Assembly (NCBI RefSeq): GCF_003259365.1
Contig: NZ_QLLY01000021.1
Span: 1 to 64,000, forward strand
Source: Streptomyces sp. PsTaAH-137
Lineage (GTDB): Bacteria > Actinomycetota > Actinomycetes > Streptomycetales > Streptomycetaceae
DNA: 64,000 nucleotides
Reading direction: 5' to 3'
Every line of letters starts with the position of its first letter. Position 1 is the stretch's first letter. Shown piece after piece: positions 44,046 to 53,273 of this stretch. The notes beneath the pieces were generated by a model. The model was not told the DNA's origin. It did no database searches and saw only the letters and a list, made by a program, of their open reading frames with translations. The position numbers and the translations under genes are program-made.

Positions 44046-45548
44046 CTACGCGGCCCGGGCCAGGGCCGGCGCGTCGGCGCCGCGCCGCGCGGGAAGCCGG
44101 GTCGCCAGGAGGGTGGCGAGCAGCATCAGGGCCGCCCCGCACCAGAACACGGTGTCCGTGGCGTGCACGAAGTCCGTTACCGCGGAGGCGCGTTGGACGG
44201 GATCGAGGGTGGGGATCGCGTTCACGTCGCCGGTGAACAGGCGGAACAGGACGGTGCCGAAGAGGGCCGCGCCCAGGGCGTTGCCGAGGGTCTGGAAGAA
44301 GCGGATGCTCGTCGTCGCCACTCCGAGCAGCGGGCGCGGCGCCGCGTCCTGCACCAGTTGGATGAGTTGCCCGATCAGCTGGCCGAACCCGGCGCCCGCC
44401 AGCAGGAGTTCGGCGCGGATCAGCCACAGTGAGGTGTCGGGGCGCAGGGTCGTCGCGAGGAGCACGAAGACCGCCGTCATGGTCAGCGTGCCGGAGAGGG
44501 TGAAGGTCCGGGCCGAGGCGCGCAGCCGGCCCACCAGCAGTCCGACGGCCGTCATGCCGACCGCCATCGGCAGCAGGAACAGCCCGGCGGACGAGCTGCT
44601 GAGGCCGCGCACCACCTGGAGATAGACGAGGACGTAGTAGATCGCGCACATCATCGCGGCGCCGGTGATGCCCTGGACGGCGAATCCCCAGCGCAGTTCG
44701 GGGATGCGGAACAGGGAGAGGGGGAGGACGGGTTCGGCGGCGCGGGTCTGCCGCCACAGGAAGAGGGCGAGCGCCGCCACCGCCGCGCAGAGCAGGCCGA
44801 CGGTCTCCGGGGACGACCAGGCGTACTTCTTGCCGCCCCAGTCCGTGGCCAGCAGCAGCGCCGTGGAGAAGGCGGCGGCCAGGCCCGCGCCCGCCCAGTC
44901 GAGCGGGCGCCGCACCGGCTCGTCGGGCAGCTTCAGGACGACCGCGCCGACGGCGAGGACGGCGAGGCCGAGCGGCAGGTTCACGTAGAAGATCCAGCGC
45001 CAGCTCGCGTGGTCGGTGAGGAAGCCGCCCAGCCAGGGGCCGAGCGCCATGCCGCCGCCCGCGACGATGCCGCCGATCCCGCCGGACCGCCCGCCGCCTC
45101 CGTCCCCGTCCTCGGCGTCCGGGTCCTTGAGGTGGGCGACGACGACCATGGTGATGCTCATCAGGCCGCCGCCGCCCAGGCCCTGCACGGCGCGGGCCGC
45201 GATCAGCCAGTCCATCGACTGCGCGGCCCCGCACAGCGCGGAACCGAGCAGGAACGTGGCGACGGCCCCCAGGAAGACGCGCTGGGCGCCGAGGGTGTCG
45301 CAGAGCTTGCCGTACAGCGGCAGCATCGCGGCCGACGCGAGGGCGAACGCGCTGATCAGCCAGGGGAACCGGTCGATCCCGTGCACCGGGTCCAGGTCGC
45401 GGACGATCGGCACCGTGGCCGCCGAGACGATCTGCAGATCGAGGACGGCGAGCACGATCGTGACCAGGCAGACCAGGACACCGATCCTGCGCCGGGCCGC
45501 GCTCATGGGGGCCGTGCTCACTTGAGTCGTGCTCACAGGAGAAGGCAT
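44046..45548 (-). CDS. MFS drug exporter, DHA2 family
   Basis: The 500-aa protein has about 14 transmembrane helices and DHA2 motifs: VLAVLDLQIVSAATVPIVRD in helix 1 (motif D1), LYGKLCDTLGAQRVF (motif A) and ALGPWLGGFLTDHASWRWIF (motif C). A Gly/Asp-rich loop (PDAEDGDGGGGRSG) is unusual in this position. ATG 45548 follows CAGGGTG; the open frame runs upstream to 45584. A divergent TetR gene lies 78 bp away and probably represses it. Confidence 0.9.
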   Translation of the reverse strand: MPSPVSTTQVSTAPMSAARRRIGVLVCLVTIVLAVLDLQIVSAATVPIVRDLDPVHGIDRFPWLISAFALASAAMLPLYGKLCDTLGAQRVFLGAVATFLLGSALCGAAQSMDWLIAARAVQGLGGGGLMSITMVVVAHLKDPDAEDGDGGGGRSGGIGGIVAGGGMALGPWLGGFLTDHASWRWIFYVNLPLGLAVLAVGAVVLKLPDEPVRRPLDWAGAGLAAAFSTALLLATDWGGKKYAWSSPETVGLLCAAVAALALFLWRQTRAAEPVLPLSLFRIPELRWGFAVQGITGAAMMCAIYYVLVYLQVVRGLSSSSAGLFLLPMAVGMTAVGLLVGRLRASARTFTLSGTLTMTAVFVLLATTLRPDTSLWLIRAELLLAGAGFGQLIGQLIQLVQDAAPRPLLGVATTSIRFFQTLGNALGAALFGTVLFRLFTGDVNAIPTLDPVQRASAVTDFVHATDTVFWCGAALMLLATLLATRLPARRGADAPALARAA

Positions 45549-45626
45549 GCGGCACACCCTGCCCGAGAAAATGTACTCGGTCAATATTTCATCCGGGCTT
45601 AAATTTCATCTTGGTACAGTGCGGGC

Positions 45627-46283
45627 ATGGCTGACGACGGTGACGGGCACGGCGGACTCGGACTGCGCGAGCGCAAGAAGCGGCAGACGGCGATCAAGGT
45701 GTGGCGCACGGCCGCCGACCTGTTCCTGGAGCACGGCTACGACGAGGTCTCCGTCGCGCAGATCGCCGAGGCCGCGGACGTCTCCAAGATGACGGTCTTC
45801 AACTACTTCAAGACCAAGGAAGACCTCCTCATGGGCCCCATGGAGGAGCACGTCGAGGACCTGGCGCGGGCCATCGGCGAGCGCTCGCCCGGCAGTTCGG
45901 CGGTCGACGCCGCCCGCGCGATGGTGCTGCGCAAGATCGCCGACCGGGACCCGTCGGTCGGCCTGAGCGAACAGGGCAACGAGCTGGCGCTGATCCAGCT
46001 GATCCACCGCACTCCGGCGCTCGCCCGCCGCGCCCTCCTCTGGGCGGTGCGGGGCGAGCGGGCCGCCGCCGAGGCGCTCACCGCGGAGACCGGCGACAGC
46101 CTGCTCTCCGCCGTCGCCGCGGCCCAGCTGTCCGGTGTGGTCAGCGCGTTGATCAGCGACAACCACCGGCGGATCCTCGCGGGCGAGTCCCCGGGAGAGG
46201 TCGCGGCGGACGCCGCCGAGCGTGCCGAGCGCGCCTTCGCGCTGGTCGACAACGGCCTGAGCGGCTTCGCGGTGCGGGCGTAG
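45627..46283 (+). CDS. TetR-family transcriptional regulator
   Basis: The 218-aa protein has an N-terminal TetR domain (TAIKVWRTAADLFLEHGYDE, VAQIAEAADVSKMTVFNYFK) and a helical C-terminal domain with no close family call. There is no clear ribosome site before ATG 45627, so translation may be leaderless or weak. The 78-bp region shared with the divergent MFS gene is unusually AT-rich and holds TGTAC (45572-45576) and GTACA (45614-45618) as widely spaced half sites. Confidence 0.9.
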   Translation: MADDGDGHGGLGLRERKKRQTAIKVWRTAADLFLEHGYDEVSVAQIAEAADVSKMTVFNYFKTKEDLLMGPMEEHVEDLARAIGERSPGSSAVDAARAMVLRKIADRDPSVGLSEQGNELALIQLIHRTPALARRALLWAVRGERAAAEALTAETGDSLLSAVAAAQLSGVVSALISDNHRRILAGESPGEVAADAAERAERAFALVDNGLSGFAVRA

Positions 46284-46293
46284 GGTCACGGGC

Positions 46294-47100
46294 ATGGCCC
46301 CGCCCAGGACACCCAAGAAGCGTGCGCGTTCCTACGATGCCGAGAAGCTCAGGACCGCGGTCCTGGCCCAGTTCGCCGCCGTGCGCGAGGCCGTCGAAGC
46401 GCTGACGCCCGAGCAGCTCGCGGCGCCCACCCGGCTCGGCGACTGGACGGTGCGGGAGCTCGCCGCGCACGTGACCATGGCCGTCGGCATGCTGCCGCGC
46501 GGCCTCGCCGAGCCCGCCCCGGCCCGGGCCGATCTGGCGCTGCTCGACTATCCGTCCCTGACCGCGCCCGCCGCCCCCGCCATCGCCACCGGCGTCCGGG
46601 AGCTGGCGGACAGCGCGCCGCTGAGCGAGCTGTACGCGCGGGTCGCCGCCGGGCTCGACACGTATCTGCCGCCGGGCGTCGACGGCGCCCGGCCCGTGGC
46701 GCACCGGGTCGGCACGATGACCCTGACCGACGTCCTCGTCACCCGCGCCGTCGAACTCGCCGTCCACACCGACGACCTGAACGACGCGCTGCCCGCGCTC
46801 GGACTCCCCGTCGAGCGGCAGTTGCTGGCCGCGGCGACGAGGTTCCTCGCCGACGCGCTCGCCGCGAAGGCGCCCGGCGGCTCCACCGAGGTCCGGATCC
46901 CGCCGTTCGCGGTCGTCCAGTGCGTCGAGGGCCCCCGGCACACCCGCGGCACCCCGCCGAACGTGGTGGAGACCGATCCGCTCACCTGGATCCGCCTGGC
47001 CACGGGACGTACGGCGTGGAAGACCGCGCTCGACGACGCGCTCGTCAGCGCCAGTGGCGAGCGGGCGGATCTGGCGGCCCTGCTGCCGATCATGGCCTGA
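46294..47100 (+). CDS. Maleylpyruvate isomerase-like mycothiol-dependent (MDMPI/DinB) protein, sterol carrier-type
   Basis: The 268-aa protein has a DinB/MDMPI helical bundle (AQFAAVREAVEALTPEQLAA, RLGDWTVRELAAHVTMAVGM) with the His of the metal site in HVTM and VHTDDL, then a C-terminal domain ending TPPNVVETDPLTWIRLATGR, as in the sterol-carrier-fold members. It is probably a mycothiol-dependent thiol transferase or detoxifying enzyme. It follows the TetR gene by 10 bp on the same strand. The substrate is unknown. Confidence 0.85.
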   Translation: MAPPRTPKKRARSYDAEKLRTAVLAQFAAVREAVEALTPEQLAAPTRLGDWTVRELAAHVTMAVGMLPRGLAEPAPARADLALLDYPSLTAPAAPAIATGVRELADSAPLSELYARVAAGLDTYLPPGVDGARPVAHRVGTMTLTDVLVTRAVELAVHTDDLNDALPALGLPVERQLLAAATRFLADALAAKAPGGSTEVRIPPFAVVQCVEGPRHTRGTPPNVVETDPLTWIRLATGRTAWKTALDDALVSASGERADLAALLPIMA

Positions 47101-47149
47101 TCCGGCGGCCGGACGGAACCGATCGGCGGGCCGGTCCCGTCGAATCGGC

Positions 47150-47974
47150 ATGTTCACGCAACGCAAGCCCCGCGCCCCCCGCCTCCTGCTCCTCGCGGCC
47201 CTGCCCGTGGCCGGCCTCGCCATGGTCACGGCCTGCGGGGACGAGAAGGCCCCCGGCTCGGTGAAGGTCGGCGGCGCCCCGGTCACCGGTGTCCACTGGA
47301 CCGTGCGGAGCATGACGGTGGACGGGACGACGACCGAGGCGCCGCGCGGCACGTACCTGGAGTTCGTCTCGGACCAGCGGGTCCGCGGCAACTACGGCTG
47401 CAACCGCTTCGACGCCCGGGCCACCGTCACCGACGCCAGTGTCGCCCTGGGCAGGTCCGCCACCACGAAGATGTACTGCGAGGACAAGAAGCAGCGCGCC
47501 TTCGAGAAGAAGCTCGCCCACGCCCTCGCCGCCGAGAACACGGTGAAGACGGCCGGCGACGACAGCCGGCTGACCCTGACCGGCCCGGACGGCGCCACGA
47601 TCTCCCTGGTCAAGCAGCGCGACGCCGCGCTCGTCGGCACCAAGTGGACCGTCACGGGTCTCGGCGCGGACGACAACACCGAGTCGCTGCCGAAGTCCGC
47701 CGAGGGCCGGGCCCGCCTCGTCTTCGCCGAGAACGGCACGGTCAGCGCCCGCCTCGGCTGCAACAGCGGCGACGCCAAGGCCACCGTCGAGGACGGCCAC
47801 ATCACCTTCGGCCCGCTGACCTCCACCAAGATGGGGTGCGTCGGCGAGGCGTCCGACGTGGAGCAGACGATGCGGACCGTCCTCAAGGGCAGGACGAGTT
47901 ACGACATCCAGGGCGACACCCTGGTCGTGAAGGCGGCCGACGGCACCGCGATCACCCTGACCGCCGGCGCCTGA
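47150..47974 (+). CDS. META-domain lipoprotein (HslJ-like, two domains)
   Basis: The 274-aa protein has a lipobox VTAC at residues 26-29 (lipidated Cys29) after a basic signal peptide, so it is anchored outside the membrane. Two META domains follow: VTGVHWTVRSMTV...GCNRFDARATV...TTKMYCEDKKQ and LVGTKWTVTGLG...GCNSGDAKATV...STKMGCVGEAS. HslJ-like META proteins are linked to stress and drug tolerance, but no biochemical role is fixed. The tail of each domain keeps the pattern T-K-M-x-C. Confidence 0.9.
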   Translation: MFTQRKPRAPRLLLLAALPVAGLAMVTACGDEKAPGSVKVGGAPVTGVHWTVRSMTVDGTTTEAPRGTYLEFVSDQRVRGNYGCNRFDARATVTDASVALGRSATTKMYCEDKKQRAFEKKLAHALAAENTVKTAGDDSRLTLTGPDGATISLVKQRDAALVGTKWTVTGLGADDNTESLPKSAEGRARLVFAENGTVSARLGCNSGDAKATVEDGHITFGPLTSTKMGCVGEASDVEQTMRTVLKGRTSYDIQGDTLVVKAADGTAITLTAGA

Positions 47975-47994
47975 CACCGGCGGCCGGCGGGGCC

Positions 47995-49389
47995 TCAGGA
48001 CGGGTACGGCAGCAGCGTCCTGTCCGTCTTCTCCCACACCGCCTTCAGCTCGGCCAGCAGCGCGGGCTCGTCGGCGGCCCGGTCGGCCTGCTCGCGCCGG
48101 TCGGCGGAGAGGTCGAACAGCTGGTCCGTGCCGCTCTTGCCCCGGTAGTACTTCCAGTCGCCCCGGCGCACGGCCCGCTCCCCGCGCACCCGCCAGAACA
48201 GATCGCGCTCCTTCAGCTCCGCGCCGCGCAGCAGATACCCGGCGAGGCTGGTGCCGTCGAGCGGGTGGGCCGGGTCGGGGCGGGCGCCGCCGATCTCCAG
48301 CAGGGTCGCCGTCCAGTCCGGGGTGAAGACCGGCTCGTGGCTGACCTGCCCGCCGTCGATCCTGGCGGGCCAGCGCAGAATCGTCGGCACGCGGATGCCG
48401 CCCTCCTGGAGGGACGACTTGTTGCCGGAGAGCGGCCAGTTGTACGAGAAGCGCTCACCGCCGTTGTCGGAGGCGAAGAAGACGAGGGTGTCCTTCTCCC
48501 GGCCCGACTCCCGCAGGGCGGTGAGCACCTTGCCGATCGACCGGTCCAGGTCCTCGACCATCTCCGTGTACTTCTCCACGGACCCGCCGTCGGTGTGGAA
48601 GAGCGCCCGACCGTCCCCCGCCTTGATCCTCCGTACGACCTCGGCGCTCTCCTCCTCGTCCCCGTCGGCGATCCACGGCCAGTGCGGGGTGGTGAAGTTC
48701 AGGTTGAGCAGCCACGGCTGGTCCCCGTGGTCCCGGCGCACGTACTCGCTCGCCCGTTCGGTCAGGATTCGCGTGTAGTACCGCAGGTCCTTGTACTCGG
48801 CGTCGCCCTCCTTCACCTCGCCCTCGAACAGGTCGTACTCGCCGCCGAGCCCCAGCTTCGAGTAGTACTCCAGGGCCCCGCCGAAGTTGCCGAAGAACTC
48901 GTCCCAGCCCGACTTGGTCGGCGAGTAGTCCGGCAGGTAGCCGCAGTGCCACTTGCCGATCAGCGCGGTCGCGTACCCGGCGCCGCGCAGCAGCGAGGCG
49001 AGCGTGGGGTGGTTCGGGTCGAGCCCGACGGACCGGTCGGCTATCGGCTCGGCCAGCCCGCCCTTCGTACGCCCCGGATAGCGGCCCGTGTAGAGGCTGA
49101 AGCGGGTCGGCGAGCAGGTCGCCGACCCGCTGTAGGCATCGGTGAAGCGGACCCCCTGCCGGGCCAGCCGGTCCAGGTTCGGCGTCTTGATGTGGGGCGC
49201 ACCGTACGAGGACAGATCGGCCCATCCCAGGTCGTCACCCAGGATGAACAGGATGTTGGGCCGCCTGGACGGGCGATGAGCGGCGGCCCGGAACGGCGTC
49301 TCACGAGGCGCGGCGGCGGCCGTGGTCCCGAGAGCGGCGACAGCGGCCCCACCCAGGGCAGCACGACGGGACAAGGCATGCGGAGGCAT
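47995..49389 (-). CDS. TAT-exported sulfatase (formylglycine-dependent)
   Basis: The 464-aa arylsulfatase-family enzyme has a twin-arginine signal (LSRRAALGGAAVAAL), metal ligands GDDLGWADL (Asp52, Asp53), the formylglycine motif CSPTR (Cys92) and KWHCGYLPDYSP, DNGGERFSYNWP, ending in EKTDRTLLPYPS. Cys92 must be oxidised by a sulfatase-modifying enzyme, as the protein is otherwise inactive. ATG 49389 has GGAG eight bases upstream. The leader peptide at 49557-49649 precedes it, suggesting sulfur-linked control. The natural sulfate ester substrate is unknown. Confidence 0.92.
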   Translation of the reverse strand: MPPHALSRRAALGGAAVAALGTTAAAAPRETPFRAAAHRPSRRPNILFILGDDLGWADLSSYGAPHIKTPNLDRLARQGVRFTDAYSGSATCSPTRFSLYTGRYPGRTKGGLAEPIADRSVGLDPNHPTLASLLRGAGYATALIGKWHCGYLPDYSPTKSGWDEFFGNFGGALEYYSKLGLGGEYDLFEGEVKEGDAEYKDLRYYTRILTERASEYVRRDHGDQPWLLNLNFTTPHWPWIADGDEEESAEVVRRIKAGDGRALFHTDGGSVEKYTEMVEDLDRSIGKVLTALRESGREKDTLVFFASDNGGERFSYNWPLSGNKSSLQEGGIRVPTILRWPARIDGGQVSHEPVFTPDWTATLLEIGGARPDPAHPLDGTSLAGYLLRGAELKERDLFWRVRGERAVRRGDWKYYRGKSGTDQLFDLSADRREQADRAADEPALLAELKAVWEKTDRTLLPYPS

Positions 49390-49419
49390 AGGAAGAACTC
49401 CGGGGAAGTGGCGCCCCGC

Positions 49420-49447
49420 CAGGGGCGCGAGGAACTGCGCGAGCAAT
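49420..49447. repeat. Single diverged unit of the Streptomyces intergenic repeat
   Basis: GGGGCGCGAGGAACTGCGCG (49424-49443) matches the core of arrays A-C with one change and stands alone upstream of the sulfatase start. Confidence 0.7.
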
Positions 49448-49556
49448 CGGACACAACCGAAAACCCGCGAAAAGGGGAACGAGGCAGACGAAACCGCCTC
49501 GAAAGGGACCTCAACCGCCGATCACGGCCGAGGGAGGATCAGGCGACGAGCGGAGC

Positions 49557-49649
49557 TCAGACGCAGCGACAGATCGCGCTCGCGACACGGACCAGGTCGA
49601 CGTGGCGGCGCTCCACAAGGGTGACCGTGCGGTCACTGAGGGGCTGCAT
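49557..49649 (-). CDS. Cysteine-ending leader peptide upstream of sulfatase
   Basis: A 30-codon frame reads MQPLSDRTVTLVERRHVDLV and continues RVASAICRCV before TGA. The RRHVDL...ICRC pattern is that of the Streptomyces/Mycobacterium family of putative leader peptides, which end in Cys-rich codons and are placed upstream of sulfur-metabolism genes to give cysteine-dependent attenuation. AAGG lies seven bases before the ATG. It is 167 bp upstream of the sulfatase start, on the same strand. The attenuation mechanism is inferred from family. Confidence 0.85.
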   Translation of the reverse strand: MQPLSDRTVTLVERRHVDLVRVASAICRCV

Positions 49650-49930
49650 GATCCAGCACCTTGCCGAGAGTGACGTGCCACTGTCAACGGGGCGTCCGCA
49701 CTCCGGACCGGCACCCCGGGTACGGCAGCGACATGGGTCACATTCGGCCCCGCGCCCCGCCGATCGCCGTACGCGGAACGTTTGTCCTGGTCAGAAGGGC
49801 GGCCTTGGATCTTTGTCCAGCGCCGGACGGCCCGGCCGCAGCCGCCGCCGACCGGCCCGCCGACGGCGTGGCGCGGCCCGTCAACCCCCGGACCCCATGT
49901 CCCCAATTCGGACCAGTGGTCGATCACGTC

Positions 49931-49943
49931 TACACTCGGTCGC
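49931..49943 (+). promoter_or_regulatory. Promoter -10 of purF (leaderless message)
   Basis: TACACT at 49931-49936 is a good -10, and the GTG of purF lies at 49944, the expected transcription start. There is no ribosome binding site. The rest of the gap back to the leader peptide (49650-49930) shows no gene. Confidence 0.65.
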
Positions 49944-51470
49944 GTGCCACGTGGTGACGGTCGACTCAATCACGATCTGCTCCCCGGCGAGAAAGGCCCC
50001 CAGGACGCGTGTGGCGTCTTCGGTGTCTGGGCTCCGGGCGAAGAGGTCGCAAAGCTCACGTACTTCGGGCTCTACGCCCTCCAGCATCGGGGTCAGGAAT
50101 CCGCGGGAATCGCGGTCAGCAATGGCTCCCAGATCCTCGTCTTCAAGGACATGGGGCTCGTTTCCCAGGTCTTCGACGAGACTTCCCTAGGTTCACTCCA
50201 AGGTCATATCGCGGTCGGTCACGCCCGCTACTCGACCACCGGAGCCTCCGTGTGGGAGAACGCCCAGCCGACGTTCCGCGCCACCGCGCACGGTTCGATC
50301 GCGCTCGGCCACAACGGCAACCTGGTCAACACGGCGCAGCTCGCCGAGATGGTCGCCGACCTCCCCAAGGAGAACGGCCGCGCCACACAGGTGGCGGCCA
50401 CCAACGACACCGACCTGGTCACGGCGCTGCTCGCCGGACAGGTCGACGACGACGGCAAGCCCCTGACGATCGAGGAGGCGGCCGGCAAGGTGCTGCCCCA
50501 GGTCCAGGGCGCCTTCTCCCTCGTCTTCATGGACGAGCACACGCTGTACGCCGCCCGCGACCCGCAGGGCATCCGCCCGCTGGTCCTCGGCCGGCTGGAG
50601 CGCGGCTGGGTGGTCGCCTCCGAGTCCGCGGCGCTCGACATCTGCGGCGCCGCGTACGTCCGCGAGATCGAGCCGGGCGAGTTCGTCGCCATCGACGAGA
50701 ACGGCCTGCGAACATCCCGCTTCGCCGAAGCAAAGCCCAAGGGCTGTGTCTTCGAGTACGTGTATCTGGCCCGCCCGGACACCGACATCGCGGGCCGGAA
50801 CGTCTATCTCTCGCGTGTGGAGATGGGCCGCAAGCTGGCGAAGGAAGCTCCGGTCGAGGCCGATCTGGTCATAGCGACTCCGGAATCCGGCACTCCGGCC
50901 GCGATCGGCTACGCGGAGGCCTCCGGCATCCCGTTCGGTGCCGGTCTGGTGAAGAACGCCTATGTGGGCCGTACCTTCATCCAGCCCTCCCAGACGATCC
51001 GCCAGCTCGGTATCCGGCTGAAGCTGAACCCGCTCAAGGAAGTCATCAAGGGCAAGCGGCTGGTCGTCGTCGACGACTCGATCGTGCGCGGCAACACCCA
51101 GCGCGCCCTGGTCCGGATGCTCCGCGAGGCCGGCGCGGCGGAGGTCCACATCCGGATCTCGTCCCCGCCCGTTAAGTGGCCCTGCTTCTTCGGCATCGAC
51201 TTCGCGACCCGCGCCGAGCTGATCGCCAACGGCATGTCGGTCGAGGAGATCGGCACCTCGCTCGGGGCGGACTCCCTCTCCTACATCTCCATCGACGGCA
51301 TGATCGAGGCCACGACCATCGACAAGCCGAACCTCTGCCGCGCCTGCTTCGACGGCGAGTACCCGATGGATCTCCCCGACCCGGAACTGCTCGGCAAGCA
51401 GCTCCTGGAGACGGAACTGGCCGCGGGACCCGCCGCCACGGCCGCGGCCGACGCGATCCGTCGCCCGTAG
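49944..51470 (+). CDS. purF: Amidophosphoribosyltransferase
   Basis: The 508-aa enzyme does the first committed step of purine synthesis. A 22-residue propeptide (MPRGDGRLNHDLLPGEKGPQ) precedes the catalytic Cys23 of CGVFGVW. The glutaminase domain follows (HGSIALGHNGNL, NDTDLVTALL), then the phosphoribosyltransferase with PRPP loop VVVDDSIVRGNT. Four Cys later (CFFGID, CRACFDG) fit the Fe-S-containing type found in Bacillus PurF. GTG 49944 gives the same start as I recall for S. coelicolor. Confidence 0.97.
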   Translation: MPRGDGRLNHDLLPGEKGPQDACGVFGVWAPGEEVAKLTYFGLYALQHRGQESAGIAVSNGSQILVFKDMGLVSQVFDETSLGSLQGHIAVGHARYSTTGASVWENAQPTFRATAHGSIALGHNGNLVNTAQLAEMVADLPKENGRATQVAATNDTDLVTALLAGQVDDDGKPLTIEEAAGKVLPQVQGAFSLVFMDEHTLYAARDPQGIRPLVLGRLERGWVVASESAALDICGAAYVREIEPGEFVAIDENGLRTSRFAEAKPKGCVFEYVYLARPDTDIAGRNVYLSRVEMGRKLAKEAPVEADLVIATPESGTPAAIGYAEASGIPFGAGLVKNAYVGRTFIQPSQTIRQLGIRLKLNPLKEVIKGKRLVVVDDSIVRGNTQRALVRMLREAGAAEVHIRISSPPVKWPCFFGIDFATRAELIANGMSVEEIGTSLGADSLSYISIDGMIEATTIDKPNLCRACFDGEYPMDLPDPELLGKQLLETELAAGPAATAAADAIRRP

Positions 51471-51503
51471 CCCCGTATTCACCAACCCGAAAGATCCCAG
51501 GCA

Positions 51504-52601
51504 ATGTCTGCTGTTTCCGATCAGTCGACTCCGTCGACGGGCAACTCCGGTGCCTCCTACGCGTCCGCGGGCGTCGACATCGAAGCCGGCGACCGTGCCG
51601 TAGAGCTGATGAAGGAGTGGGTGAAGAAGACGCGGCGCCCCGAGGTCCTCGGCGGCCTCGGCGGTTTCGCCGGCCTCTTCGACGCCTCCGCCTTGAAGAA
51701 GTACGAGCGCCCGCTCCTGGCCTCCGCCACCGACGGTGTCGGTACGAAGGTCGACATCGCGCGCCAGATGGGTGTCTACGACACGATCGGCCACGACCTC
51801 GTCGCGATGGTCATGGACGACATCGTCGTCTGCGGTGCCGAGCCGCTCTTCATGACGGACTACATCTGCGTCGGCAAGGTGCATCCCGAGCGTGTCGCCG
51901 CCATCGTGAAGGGCATCGCCGAGGGCTGCGTGCTCGCCGGCTGCGCCCTGGTCGGCGGCGAGACGGCCGAGCACCCGGGCCTGCTCGGTCCCGACGACTT
52001 CGACGTCGCGGGCGCCGGTACGGGCGTCGTGGAGCACGACAACCTGCTGGGTCCGGACCGCATCCGCACGGGTGACGCCGTGATCGCCATGGCGTCCTCC
52101 GGTCTTCACTCGAACGGGTACTCGCTGGTCCGCCACGTCCTCTTCGACCGCGCGGGCCTGTCGCTCGACCGGCACGTGGACGAGCTGGGCCGCACGCTCG
52201 GCGAGGAGCTCCTGGAGCCGACGAAGATCTACTCCCTGGACTGCCTGGCGCTCACGAACACCACCCAGGTCCACGCCTACAGCCACATCACGGGCGGCGG
52301 CCTCGCGGCCAACCTGGCCCGGGTGATCCCGGACGGCCTGCACGCCACGGTCGACCGCGCCACCTGGACCCCGGACCCGATCTTCGACCTCGTGGGGAGC
52401 GCGGGTCGGGTCGAGCGCCTGGAGCTGGAGAAGACGCTGAACATGGGCGTCGGCATGATGGCGATCGTCCCGCAGGAGTCGGTGGACGTCGCCCTCGCGA
52501 CCCTCGCCGACCGCGGCGTCGACTCCTGGGTGGCCGGCGAGATCACCGAGCGCGGCGACCACGCCACCGGCGCCGAGCTCACGGGCGACTACGCCGCGTA
52601 G
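51504..52601 (+). CDS. purM: Phosphoribosylformylglycinamidine cyclo-ligase (AIR synthase)
   Basis: The 365-aa enzyme makes AIR from FGAM. It has ATDGVGTKVDIARQMG, MDDIVVCGAEPLFMTDY, LVGGETAEHPG and the C-terminal ITGGGLAANLARVIP. It has a 20-residue N-terminal tail (Ser/Thr-rich) before the conserved region. It follows purF by 33 bp and is likely co-transcribed. Confidence 0.97.
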   Translation: MSAVSDQSTPSTGNSGASYASAGVDIEAGDRAVELMKEWVKKTRRPEVLGGLGGFAGLFDASALKKYERPLLASATDGVGTKVDIARQMGVYDTIGHDLVAMVMDDIVVCGAEPLFMTDYICVGKVHPERVAAIVKGIAEGCVLAGCALVGGETAEHPGLLGPDDFDVAGAGTGVVEHDNLLGPDRIRTGDAVIAMASSGLHSNGYSLVRHVLFDRAGLSLDRHVDELGRTLGEELLEPTKIYSLDCLALTNTTQVHAYSHITGGGLAANLARVIPDGLHATVDRATWTPDPIFDLVGSAGRVERLELEKTLNMGVGMMAIVPQESVDVALATLADRGVDSWVAGEITERGDHATGAELTGDYAA

Positions 52602-52621
52602 GGCGCGCGAAGCAGCACAAA

Positions 52622-52656
52622 ACCCGGTCCGGTGTGGATACCACCCCGGACCGGGT
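52622..52656. terminator. Bidirectional terminator after purM
   Basis: ACCCGGTCCGG (52622-52632) pairs with CCGGACCGGGT (52646-52656) across a 13-nt loop. It separates purM from the convergent DUF3073 gene. Confidence 0.85.
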
Positions 52657-52732
52657 GAGTGCAGCAATGATCAGAAGCGGGTTACGCGCTGAAAATGCCC
52701 GATGTGTTCAATGTGCTCGATGCAGTACGAGG

Positions 52733-52999
52733 TCAAGCGCCGCGGCGCTGCGACGAAGGGCCCGACTCGTCGGAGTCGTCTTCCTCGTCGTCGTCGTACA
52801 TATCCGCATAGCGGGCGTACGGGTCGTCTTCCTCGTCGTCGTCCTCGAAAGGCTCACCGTTCGGCGGCTGATTCGATACTGGATTCGACGTCGATGCGCC
52901 CAGCTCATTGGCCAGACGCGACAGGTCAGTCCCGCCGCTGCTGTACTTCAGCTGGCGGGCGACCTTCGTCTGCTTGGCCTTTGCCCGGCCGCGCCCCAT
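52733..52999 (-). CDS. DUF3073 protein
   Basis: The 88-aa protein has an N-terminal conserved block MGRGRAKAKQTKVARQLKYS, then TDLSRLANELGA and a strongly acidic tail with D-D-E-E runs (residues about 48-78). The basic head and acidic tail suggest a nucleic-acid- or ribosome-associated small protein. GAGGGGG precedes the ATG. Its position between purM and vdh is conserved in Streptomyces. Confidence 0.85.
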   Translation of the reverse strand: MGRGRAKAKQTKVARQLKYSSGGTDLSRLANELGASTSNPVSNQPPNGEPFEDDDEEDDPYARYADMYDDDEEDDSDESGPSSQRRGA

Positions 53000-53273
53000 G
53001 GCTCGACCCCCTCGGTGATGGGGCTTCACGGCCCCAGAGTCTTGACACGCGTTCATGATCTGGAACGGGCTCTCCGCGGAGAGACCGGTCCGTAGGGCTT
53101 CCACGGTACCTGAGCCCACGCCCATACGGTACGTCGCCCGCAGGACGCGCCTGTGCACAGGACCAGCAAGGAGCCCTGTCCTCGCTGGTCAGCTGCGATT
53201 TTAACCTCTTCTTGGCGGGCGACCCGCCGATCGGCGTGACTCTTCTTACCCACAGAGCCCGATCACCGGCGGA

